A stretch of DNA of 7,103 nucleotides, taken from positions 16,131-23,233 of the forward strand of contig DBXN01000170.1 of assembly GCA_002309585.1 (NCBI GenBank), given 5' to 3'. Under the pieces are notes generated by a model that was not told the DNA's origin, did no database searches, and was given only the letters and a program-made list of their open reading frames with translations. The DNA comes from Verrucomicrobia bacterium UBA1211. GTDB lineage: Bacteria > Verrucomicrobiota > Kiritimatiellia > RFP12 > UBA1067. The position numbers were made by a program, and so were the translations under genes. Shown one piece after another: positions 1 through 6,542 of the stretch; the first letter of the stretch is position 1; each line of letters begins with the position of its first letter.

Positions 1-1402
1 GCTCGGGATAGTAGATGTCCTGATAGATATCGTACCGGCCGACCAGCACATCCGGCATCGCGGCGAGCGCCTTCACCTCACCGTCATCACCCCCGCCGCT
101 CCAGAGGAAACGGTCGATCCCAGCCGCCTTAATCTCGCGCGCGAAGGCGACCTTGTCGGGCTCCCACGACCAGATGTTGGCCGCGCCCAACAGCCGGTCC
201 ACCATCGGCCGCTCCTTCACCTTCTCCGTGAAGGGCTTGAACAGCCCGATCTGTTTGGCGTAGGCGCGGTAGCGCTTGCACATGGCAACATAGCCCCCCT
301 CCCGGAAGAAGACATACCGGGCCTTGCGCGCGTATCCGAACCGCTTCTTCTGCGCCTCCCATGACGGCCCTGCCACCCAGGTACCGCCATCGGGCCGGTA
401 CGCATTCATCGCCGCATCGTCCGGTGTCTCCAGGATGCACATCCAGCCCGAACCATCGGCATCCCGCATCACGCCGAAAAAGGCCATGCAGATGCCATGC
501 CCGCCGTAGGCGATCAATCGGTGAAGCCCCTCGTGTTTCTCCTCAACCGGATACCCCATCCCCTCGTTCATCGGAACGATCAGCCGCTCCCCCGCCTCCG
601 TGGCGAACGGCGCGGGATAGTTGAGGAAGGTCTGCATCTCCCCTTCCCCATTCACGGTCACAGCCAGCTCGGGACGTTCGCCATCAAGCGCGAACGCCAC
701 CCGATACGCCACCCGGTTCTCCGGATTCACGAAACACCCCGTCACTTCCCCCTCGCGGGAGACCGCAACCTCCTCGACCATCAAACCGCTGTCCGCCACA
801 CTCCGCCATTTTCTCCCCGTCCCTTTGTCGGTCACCGCCAACGCACCCGTCCGGCTGTCGATCGATACGGTCAAACGGGCGTTGCCGATGGTGATCGGTT
901 CGCGCGCGCCAGCCGCGCCGAACTCCCGGCGGCCCTCGCGACGGACCGTGTATTGCCGGACATCGATATCCGAGATCCCATATCCAATCAGGCGGGGCTC
1001 GATGCTCGCGATACCATACGGAACCAGAAACCGGCTGCACACCGTCTCACCCGCCCGGCAGGAAACGGAGGCGTAAGACCATTGATGAACATTCCCCTCC
1101 GCGTCCCGCGTGATGACCGAGATTTGTCCGTTCGCCTCCCCCTCCCGGCCATGCCGCCCCACTTCACACCGCAGTTCAAACGCATCACCGGGCTGGACCG
1201 GCAATTGTCCGAAACCGTACAGCGACCAATCGCAGGATGGCGAGGTGTTCCGGACCCGATATCCGTCCCCCTCCGCCACCCAAGACGCCGCGCCCTTCTC
1301 CCGGCTCCAGATGCCCGGATTCTTCAGCGTCCAAGTCTCTTCCGCGAGACACCAAACCCCGATCAGGCAAACCGCGATTCCCAACAGCCATTCCCGTTTC
1401 AT
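1..1402 (-). CDS. Secreted glycoside hydrolase-like protein (GH101/GH129/DUF5696-like), 3' end cut by window edge
   Basis: Reading leftward from the ATG at 1402-1400, the frame stays open for 467 codons to the window edge with no stop, so the C-terminus is missing. Residues 1-20 form a type I signal peptide (MKREWLL, then a hydrophobic core, then CLA before EE), implying export. Residues about 22-165 look like a beta-sandwich binding domain. Residues about 168-380 resemble the galactose-mutarotase-like supersandwich of large glycosidases (strand pattern NARLTVSIDSRTGALAVTDK; VPMNEGMGYPVEEKHEG at 276-292). Residues from about 400 (RLLGAANIWSW 403-413, then AGIDRFLW and YDIYQDIYYPE) look like the opening strands of a TIM barrel. 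This order recalls GH101/GH129 endo-alpha-N-acetylgalactosaminidase-type and DUF5696 proteins, from memory of family patterns. The catalytic acids would lie beyond the edge, so activity cannot be judged. The likely ribosome binding site is a G6 run at 1411-1416, 8 nt before the ATG. It follows the modular protein gene on the same strand after a 93-nt gap containing a terminator. Confidence 0.6.
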   Translation of the reverse strand, partial: MKREWLLGIAVCLIGVWCLAEETWTLKNPGIWSREKGAASWVAEGDGYRVRNTSPSCDWSLYGFGQLPVQPGDAFELRCEVGRHGREGEANGQISVITRDAEGNVHQWSYASVSCRAGETVCSRFLVPYGIASIEPRLIGYGISDIDVRQYTVRREGRREFGAAGAREPITIGNARLTVSIDSRTGALAVTDKGTGRKWRSVADSGLMVEEVAVSREGEVTGCFVNPENRVAYRVAFALDGERPELAVTVNGEGEMQTFLNYPAPFATEAGERLIVPMNEGMGYPVEEKHEGLHRLIAYGGHGICMAFFGVMRDADGSGWMCILETPDDAAMNAYRPDGGTWVAGPSWEAQKKRFGYARKARYVFFREGGYVAMCKRYRAYAKQIGLFKPFTEKVKERPMVDRLLGAANIWSWEPDKVAFAREIKAAGIDRFLWSGGGDDGEVKALAAMPDVLVGRYDIYQDIYYPE

Positions 1403-1416
1403 TTTCCGTTCCCCCC

Positions 1417-1468
1417 AAAAAGAACCGGCCGCATTTGATGGCATTGATCACGCATCAAACGCGGCCGG
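1417..1468 (-). terminator. Intrinsic terminator between the two secreted-protein genes, possible attenuator
   Basis: Two 16-nt arms, 1453-1468 and 1425-1440, are inverted repeats around a 12-nt loop. Read leftward, the stem begins CCGGCCGC and is followed at once by TTCTTTTT (1424-1417). The only non-Watson-Crick position becomes a G-U pair in leftward RNA but an A-C mismatch in rightward RNA, so stem and T-run both indicate leftward termination. It lies 28 nt past the stop of the 1148-residue protein. The T-run ends immediately before the G6 ribosome binding site of the next leftward gene. That gene therefore probably depends on read-through, unless an unseen promoter lies extremely close. 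Confidence 0.85.
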
Positions 1469-1495
1469 GCATATCGCTCCCTTTTCCCGCTTTCC

Positions 1496-4400
1496 TTACT
1501 TGAGAAGGATCAGCGTGCCGTCTCGCGCCAAGGTGAAGTCACTGATCGTCACATACCCCAGGGAAATCTCGGAGCCGGATCCGGCCGCCGGACCGATGAA
1601 GAGCTCGTTCGCGAAGACATGGTTCTCATCCGTGTAGGTGTAGAGCTCACGCCACTCGTCATTCTCGGCGGTCTTCACGGAGACGATGAAGGTGTCCTGC
1701 TTCCGGCGGACCTGAATCCAGCAGACGTCGGCGGCACTCTCGTCCCAACCATAGACATCCTGGATCGCGACGCCGTCAGCCAAGGAACCGGGACGCATCT
1801 TCACGTTCCAGCGGCGACGTGCATCGGCCAACGGCATGAACATCGGTTCGCCCTGGGAGAGGCCGTTCCGGATCATGATGATGCCGCGGGCGTTTGACGA
1901 TCCGACCGGAACCTTGGTGAAGTCGATCTTCATCGAGCAGGTGAAGGGGCCGGTCACGGTCCGCCAGAGGTAGCGGAAGCCCTCCTGGCTGTTCCACGTG
2001 TCGTGACCACCGGCGCTGAGCGTGATGCTGCCGTCGGCGTTGAAGGTTGTCAGACCGAGCAGCAGACCGCCGAAGGTCCGCGTCCCGAGCCACGGTTCCT
2101 GAATCGTATCAACCGCAACCTTCTCCGAAATCAGCTGCGAAGCGGGGACAATCTCCTCATCAACGCATCCGCCCCAGTAGAGCTGGCACCGTGCATTGCC
2201 GACCTGCTCTTCGCAATCGACGCGGATGGGATGCTCGCCCGCCGTCAGCGCGACGGTCGCCGTCGCCTCAAAGGCACCCGTAGAATCAGACCAGTTGTTC
2301 ACCACGATCGTATCGCCGATGATCAACCGGGCACCGTCATCCGCCCTCAACCGGAACTGGTAATTCCCATTGAAGGGGATGATGATCTTACCGGTCCAGG
2401 TGACGCGGAAGTAGTCGTTGCCGACCGTCTCATCCGGCGCGCCCTCACCCCAATCGAAATCGATGGTAGAATCGACACGCTCCAAGGCAACCTCCTCCGC
2501 TGGATCGTACGCATGGGTGAAGTTCTTCGTGTAGATACCGTACAGGCCGGTTCCGTTACCCTTCACGTACGGAACGATGGAGTAGATATCCGAATTGGCG
2601 GTACTGCCGTCACCGACCGAAACGATCTGGTAGGAGTAACGGGTCCCGTCAAAGGAGGTGGAGGTGTCGGTATAAGTAGCGGTCTTGACATTCGTCGCGA
2701 GATCCTGCCACTCGCCATCGTTCACCTGGCGACGGACCGTATAGGAATTGACCCGGCCGCAGGCTTCCCACTCCAACACGACCGTCGTTCCCTCTTCGGT
2801 CAACGTCACATACGACGGCGCCGTCAAAACGGAGAGAGCGTCGGCCTGGGTCCAGCCGTATATCCGCAACTCGGTGAGGTTGCCGTTGAAGTTGCTCTTT
2901 TCGGGCTTGCCCAACACCAGATACCGGTAGAGATTATCCGATGTCCCGACGGTGCTGGTCCACGCCTGATCGGAGGAGCAGGTAATGGGCTGGGAGATCT
3001 GCTCAACGTTATCCCAAGAGGGAGAGTCGTTGGAACCGTACATGACCGTATTGTTCAACCGGGAGGCCCATGCGGAACGGGGATACGCGGCGACCGCCGT
3101 CACCCCGTAGGCGGAGCCCATGTCCAGACCGATGAAGGCATCGTTCTCGTTGAGGTCGGCATAAGTCGCGATATCGCCGTCAAACAATTTCGGCGCGCCG
3201 TTCCCGCTGTTGTTCCAAATCGTTCCGGTCGTGAACGGGGTGATTCCATTCAGCAGCGTCGTCTCGTCCGCGGGATCGCGGTCCAGCCGCCGCCCGCGAC
3301 GGTAACTGGCAACGCTCATCGGCCCGTCAAACGCGACATTGTCAATGACCCGGCGAAGCGCCACACCGTAGTAGTAACGGGGACCGACCGCCAGCGTCTC
3401 ATCCGTGTAGGTGGTGGCGTCCGCGGGCAAATCCGTCAACTCCGTCCACGGTCCCTGCGGCCCGGTCGCCCGGAAAACGGCAACCCAGTCACGCGGATTC
3501 AGATTCAGATCCAACAGGTTCCAGCTCAAGGCCGCATACTCGTCCTCGAGATTCGACATCGTGACCGTCAGGGTCGGGGCGAATTGCGGCGCGGGCGTCA
3601 GATCGACCTCGAAATCCGCCACATTGAAGGTCGCGTCCTCCGGCGACTTGACCCGGACATAACGGGCCAGCACCGGCTCATCGAAAATGATCTCCGCCAC
3701 CGCCTTTTCGGTGGTGCCCGAGAAGGTACCGAGCGTCACGGGATCGACAAACTCGTAGTCGGATTTGCCGCTCGGATCGGGCATCACCTCGGTCGCGACC
3801 TGAACCATCGCCCCGTCCAACCGCGAGGTCCACCCTTTACGCGCAACCGCGCGAACGCCTTTGACCAGAACCGCCGCGCCGAGATCCAATCCGGTCCATC
3901 CACCCTTGTTCTTCGTGCCAGGCAGATCGGCAAAGGTCGCCACATCGCCGTCATACGCCTTCGATCCGTCCGTGGCGGTGGAGTTATCATCCCCCCACGA
4001 ACCCTTGGGGCCGATCCAGGTTCCCTGCGCGATGTTCTCCGGGGTGAACGTTCCGATATCATACCAGGCGGAGCCGCCTTTCGTAGGATGATAGGCCCGC
4101 GCCCGGTAGTCCGTCGGCCCGTAGATCGGCGTTGGATCACGGAAAAGATAACCCTGCGTCGTGTTTGATGTATATCCGTCATAGGCGAACGGAATCGTCC
4201 CGACATCCACATACGCGGAGTCGTCCGCGTCATGCGGTTTCCGCTGGACCTCGTAGAACGGCACCCGGGAGGACTGGCCCACGCCGAAGGAGAAATGGTG
4301 GTTGATGCAGAAAGTCGAGAGCACATAAGTAGCCGTGAACTCGGGGTCTTTCGCCCCCCACTTCTCCAGCAACTTCGCTTCCGTCACGCCGTAGAACTCG

Positions 4401-4942
4401 ACCTCTCCCGCATTGCCGGCGTAGGCGCCCCGCTGCCCGCTCGTGTTCGGCGCCAGCACCCGGAGATATTTGTAGGGGGTCATCGACGCCTCGCTCGCGA
4501 TATGGACATCGCCCCAGTTCGTCCCGTCCCAGCCGTCCGCCTCGCTTGTCACATGGAGCGTCACCGCGTCGGAGAAATCGGCCTCGTTCGCGGCCTGGAA
4601 GAGACAGTCATACATCCGCTCCTTGTTGGCGGTACGTCCGAAATAGCGGATGCGGGTGACGATCATCGCCTCCTGAAGCTCAATACCCGCCCAGCAGGGG
4701 CCCGCCTGGCTGGCCGCCGTCGGGGGATCGAAGAAGGTGGCACTATCGCCATCGAACACCTTCTCCTTCGTGTTTCCGGAATCGTTCCAGGAGCCTTCCG
4801 TCCCCAAGACAATCACCGCACCGGATTCGTCCTTCACGGCGATATCGTTCAATTTCGTGTTGTTCCATTCGGTGACCGTCAGGGCCGACGCCCACATGCC
4901 GCCCATCGCCAGCACCGCACCAGTGACATATCCCAAACGCAT
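1496..4942 (-). CDS. Large exported modular binding protein: three F5/8C-like and FnIII-like units, PA14, ConA-like C-terminal domain
   Basis: This is a complete 1148-residue protein. The ATG at 4942-4940 has a strong Shine-Dalgarno AAAGGAG (4955-4949) 6 nt upstream. Residues 1-20 are a signal peptide ending in ASA. Domains in order, by pattern recognition: F5/8C (discoidin)-like about 40-187; FnIII-like about 200-298; F5/8C-like about 300-448; FnIII-like about 452-547; F5/8C-like about 563-698; FnIII about 704-792 (VVLEWEACGRVNSYTVRR). A clear PA14 domain spans about 797-940 (YFRVTWTGKI, RADDGARLIIGD, VVNNW). A ConA-like/DUF1349-like domain spans about 943-1145. The F5/8C-like units share a W-N-N/D-S-G motif and FDGD or YDGD followed by ATF/ATY. 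I see no glycosidase, sulfatase or protease catalytic domain. These folds usually bind carbohydrate, so a surface or secreted glycan-binding role is inferred. No LPXTG or PEP-CTERM tail is visible; the protein ends DGTLILLK. It is first in a leftward unit with the hydrolase-like gene and is followed by a terminator. The specific ligand is unknown. Confidence 0.9.
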   Translation of the reverse strand: MRLGYVTGAVLAMGGMWASALTVTEWNNTKLNDIAVKDESGAVIVLGTEGSWNDSGNTKEKVFDGDSATFFDPPTAASQAGPCWAGIELQEAMIVTRIRYFGRTANKERMYDCLFQAANEADFSDAVTLHVTSEADGWDGTNWGDVHIASEASMTPYKYLRVLAPNTSGQRGAYAGNAGEVEFYGVTEAKLLEKWGAKDPEFTATYVLSTFCINHHFSFGVGQSSRVPFYEVQRKPHDADDSAYVDVGTIPFAYDGYTSNTTQGYLFRDPTPIYGPTDYRARAYHPTKGGSAWYDIGTFTPENIAQGTWIGPKGSWGDDNSTATDGSKAYDGDVATFADLPGTKNKGGWTGLDLGAAVLVKGVRAVARKGWTSRLDGAMVQVATEVMPDPSGKSDYEFVDPVTLGTFSGTTEKAVAEIIFDEPVLARYVRVKSPEDATFNVADFEVDLTPAPQFAPTLTVTMSNLEDEYAALSWNLLDLNLNPRDWVAVFRATGPQGPWTELTDLPADATTYTDETLAVGPRYYYGVALRRVIDNVAFDGPMSVASYRRGRRLDRDPADETTLLNGITPFTTGTIWNNSGNGAPKLFDGDIATYADLNENDAFIGLDMGSAYGVTAVAAYPRSAWASRLNNTVMYGSNDSPSWDNVEQISQPITCSSDQAWTSTVGTSDNLYRYLVLGKPEKSNFNGNLTELRIYGWTQADALSVLTAPSYVTLTEEGTTVVLEWEACGRVNSYTVRRQVNDGEWQDLATNVKTATYTDTSTSFDGTRYSYQIVSVGDGSTANSDIYSIVPYVKGNGTGLYGIYTKNFTHAYDPAEEVALERVDSTIDFDWGEGAPDETVGNDYFRVTWTGKIIIPFNGNYQFRLRADDGARLIIGDTIVVNNWSDSTGAFEATATVALTAGEHPIRVDCEEQVGNARCQLYWGGCVDEEIVPASQLISEKVAVDTIQEPWLGTRTFGGLLLGLTTFNADGSITLSAGGHDTWNSQEGFRYLWRTVTGPFTCSMKIDFTKVPVGSSNARGIIMIRNGLSQGEPMFMPLADARRRWNVKMRPGSLADGVAIQDVYGWDESAADVCWIQVRRKQDTFIVSVKTAENDEWRELYTYTDENHVFANELFIGPAAGSGSEISLGYVTISDFTLARDGTLILLK
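3155..4804 (-). repeat. Three diverged copies of an F5/8C-like motif within the large modular protein
   Basis: The encoded motif occurs at residues 47-72 (DNA 4727-4804), 311-339 (3926-4012) and 573-596 (3155-3226). Each copy has G-x-W/I-x, then N/D-rich residues, then a [VKL]-[FAL]-[FY]-DGD core followed by ATF or ATY and D. Each sits at the start of a discoidin-like domain followed by an FnIII-like domain, so the unit has a period of about 260 residues. The copies are strongly diverged, which points to old duplication and not to recent tandem slippage. Confidence 0.7.
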
Positions 4943-4984
4943 AACCTACTCCTTTAGGTAAAACCCAACACAAGCTTTTCCAAA

Positions 4985-5014
4985 AGTATGCCACATCCGT
5001 CCCCCCTTGGACAA
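4985..5014 (-). promoter_or_regulatory. Putative sigma70 promoter for the leftward secreted-protein genes
   Basis: On the minus strand a TTGTCC -35-like box (5014-5009) is followed after 18 nt by a CATACT -10-like box (4990-4985), with TGG just before it as an extended -10. Transcription would begin near 4978, giving a leader of about 35 nt before the strong Shine-Dalgarno of the 1148-residue protein. A run of six G lies inside the spacer (5006-5001). Each box matches the consensus at 4 of 6 positions. The call rests on position and motif only. Confidence 0.45.
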
Positions 5015-5039
5015 GACCAAAAATAACGTTCGGTTTCCA

Positions 5040-5068
5040 TTGCGGCAGACGCGGCGAAACGCTACACT
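5040..5068 (+). promoter_or_regulatory. Putative sigma70 promoter for the ATPase gene
   Basis: A TTGCGG -35-like box (5040-5045) and a TACACT -10-like box (5063-5068) are separated by 17 nt. The predicted start is near 5075, about 63 nt before the ATPase ATG and right at the left edge of the nested palindrome. The -35 box matches the consensus weakly and the -10 box moderately. Confidence 0.4.
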
Positions 5069-5075
5069 ATATCCA

Positions 5076-5110
5076 CTAACTGACACCAGTGTTAGTAACA
5101 CTGCAGTTAG
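5076..5110. promoter_or_regulatory. 35-bp nested inverted repeat, probable operator for the ATPase gene
   Basis: The core is a perfect 17-bp palindrome, CAGTGTTA (5087-5094), one central G, TAACACTG (5096-5103). It is bracketed by CTAACTG (5076-5082) and its complement CAGTTAG (5104-5110). The outer left arm is set off by ACAC, while the right arm abuts the core. A second, imperfect dyad (ACACCAGTGT and flanks) overlaps the left half. Its place just after the predicted -10 box suits a repressor operator, for example a dimeric TetR- or HTH-type protein. The regulator is not encoded in this window. A 5'-UTR hairpin is the alternative reading. Confidence 0.6.
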
Positions 5111-5137
5111 AAAACGGCACGACAAAGGGAGACGGAC

Positions 5138-6463
5138 ATGGATTTCTTTGGAAGGGAAGAGGAGATTTCATCGCTTCGGCGCATTCGCGCAGCTTCTCAT
5201 GAATGGGCAAGGTTCACCGTTGTGACAGGACGCCGCCGCATCGGCAAGACGGAGATTATGAAGCGCGCGTTTGGCGACGGCGCGGACACCTTCGTGTATT
5301 TGTTAATCACGCGACAGAGCGAACCGACCCTTTGCGAGACGCTCCAGTCCGAGGTGGAGCGACAACTGGGCACACCTATGCTTGGGAAGGCGAGGTCCTT
5401 CGCGGAGATACTGGAAAGCCTTTTGCGGGTTGCCGTGACTCGGCCCGTCACGCTTGTGATAGACGAGTTTCAGGAGTTCGTCCGCGTGAACCCGGCCGTA
5501 TTCGGCGATGTCCAGCGTCTATGGGACGCATACCACCGCAGCGCAAAGATCAACCTTGTCGTATGCGGAAGCGTGACGCGACTGATGAAAAAAGTGTTTT
5601 TCGACAAGGCCGAGCCGCTTTACGGTCGCAATACGGGACATCTCAAGGTTGCCGCATTTCCCACTCTCCTTCTGAAGGAGATATTAGCATCCGGCAAGCC
5701 CGGCTACACAAAAAAAGACTTACTCGCGCTATGGTCGATTACCGGCGGTGTGGCCCGCTACGTCCAACTGCTGATGGACGACAGGGCGTACACAAAAGAG
5801 AAGATGATCGCCTCGGTATTCGACAAGGCATCTCCGTTTGTCGATGAAGGGAGGATCCTGCTTGCGGAAGAATTCGGCGGTGAACACACAACGTTTTTCT
5901 CCGTCTTGTCCGAGATTTCCGCCGGCAAAACGAAATTCGGTGAATTATCCACATCCATCGGGCCGGACATTGGTACCTACCTCTCCAGACTTGAACAAGA
6001 CTATGGCATCATCAGGCGCCAGATACCGGCTTTCGAACACAGGGGTTCGCACAACTCCGCGTATCGCATCGACGACTGTTTTCTGCGCTTTTGGTTCCGG
6101 TTCGTGTTCAAGTACGGTGCATGGCTTGAGTTCGGGAGACGGAAAGACCTCGAAAATCTTGTTCTCCGGGATTTTGACGCATTCAGCGGGTATGCGCTCG
6201 AGCGATATTTCGTCTGGAAATTTGCGACCGAAGGCACTTTCACTCATGTCGAAGGCTGGTGGGACCGCAAGGGAGAAAACGAGATCGACCTCGTCTGCGA
6301 GGACGAGCCTGCGGGCAAAATCACGTTTTACGAGGTGAAACGCAGCATCGACCGCTATGATGCCGCTCAACTTGCCGCAAAGGTCGAGGCGTTCTTCAAA
6401 AAGAACCCGCAAAAGCGTACGCTGAATGTCAGCATGGGATGTCTCTCACTCGATGACATGTGA
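5138..6463 (+). CDS. P-loop ATPase with PD-(D/E)XK nuclease-like C-terminus (COG1672 / DUF234 type)
   Basis: This is a complete 441-residue cytoplasmic protein. The ATG at 5138 follows AAAGGGAG (5124-5131) with a 6-nt spacer, and the protein opens with FFGREEEI, the usual start of this family. Walker A is GRRRIGKT at residues 31-38. Walker B is TLVIDE at 105-110. A sensor-like VVCGS sits at 141-145, followed by LYGRNTGHL at 161-169. Residues about 240-310 look like a winged-helix linker. The C-terminal domain (about 315-441) carries a candidate PD-(D/E)XK core: E355, D384 (in NEIDLV) and E399-x-K401 (in FYEVKR). The family is widespread, often on accessory DNA, and its cellular role is not settled; a DNA-directed or defence-like function is inference only. 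It is transcribed alone, divergent from the secreted-protein unit and convergent with lepA. It seems somewhat less GC-rich than its neighbours by eye, which would fit acquisition by transfer. Confidence 0.88.
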   Translation: MDFFGREEEISSLRRIRAASHEWARFTVVTGRRRIGKTEIMKRAFGDGADTFVYLLITRQSEPTLCETLQSEVERQLGTPMLGKARSFAEILESLLRVAVTRPVTLVIDEFQEFVRVNPAVFGDVQRLWDAYHRSAKINLVVCGSVTRLMKKVFFDKAEPLYGRNTGHLKVAAFPTLLLKEILASGKPGYTKKDLLALWSITGGVARYVQLLMDDRAYTKEKMIASVFDKASPFVDEGRILLAEEFGGEHTTFFSVLSEISAGKTKFGELSTSIGPDIGTYLSRLEQDYGIIRRQIPAFEHRGSHNSAYRIDDCFLRFWFRFVFKYGAWLEFGRRKDLENLVLRDFDAFSGYALERYFVWKFATEGTFTHVEGWWDRKGENEIDLVCEDEPAGKITFYEVKRSIDRYDAAQLAAKVEAFFKKNPQKRTLNVSMGCLSLDDM

Positions 6464-6476
6464 GCCCAAACAACTT

Positions 6477-6516
6477 CCGTTTTTCCGCGCACAACCGTGC
6501 GCGGCGATATAAACGG
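6477..6516. terminator. GC-rich stem-loop in the convergent spacer, possible bidirectional terminator without a U-tract
   Basis: A perfect 8-bp stem, CCGCGCAC (6485-6492) and GTGCGCGG (6497-6504), closes an AACC loop. Outside it, CCGTTT (6477-6482) can pair with AAACGG (6511-6516) across small internal loops. It lies between the ATPase stop (6463) and the lepA stop (6543), where both transcripts must end. Neither side has a proper T-run after the stem, so it may only stabilise 3' ends or assist factor-dependent termination. Confidence 0.4.
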
Positions 6517-6542
6517 CAGGCGGAGACAAGCGGAAATCGGGG

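Noticed and set aside
497..1438. A 313-codon open frame on the plus strand opposite the hydrolase-like gene.
   Set aside because: It is in the same antisense register as the minus-strand gene and is explained by the same avoidance of TTA, CTA and TCA. The minus frame has a signal peptide and domain patterns and runs to the window edge.
1403..1447. An in-frame upstream ATG for the hydrolase-like gene, in the loop of the terminator.
   Set aside because: Starting there would add MPSNAAGSFWGERK before the signal peptide and would place initiation inside the terminator stem-loop. The ATG at 1402 gives a normal signal peptide with a purine-rich site 8 nt upstream.
2003..4168. A 721-codon open frame on the plus strand opposite the large modular protein.
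   Set aside because: Its codons are in exact register with the minus-strand codons, so it stays open simply because that gene avoids TTA, CTA and TCA over this stretch. Its translation is Arg/Gly-rich with no recognisable domain, whereas the minus frame has clear PA14 and FnIII signatures.
5203..5847. Alternative open frame of 214 codons inside the ATPase gene.
   Set aside because: It overlaps the Walker-motif frame entirely, shows no family pattern, and lacks a ribosome binding site; it is an out-of-frame shadow.
5015..6542. Possible mobile-element boundaries around the ATPase gene.
   Set aside because: I saw no convincing direct repeats, terminal inverted repeats, integrase or transposase at either side. 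Similar GC-rich words on both flanks are too short and degenerate to support target-site duplication.
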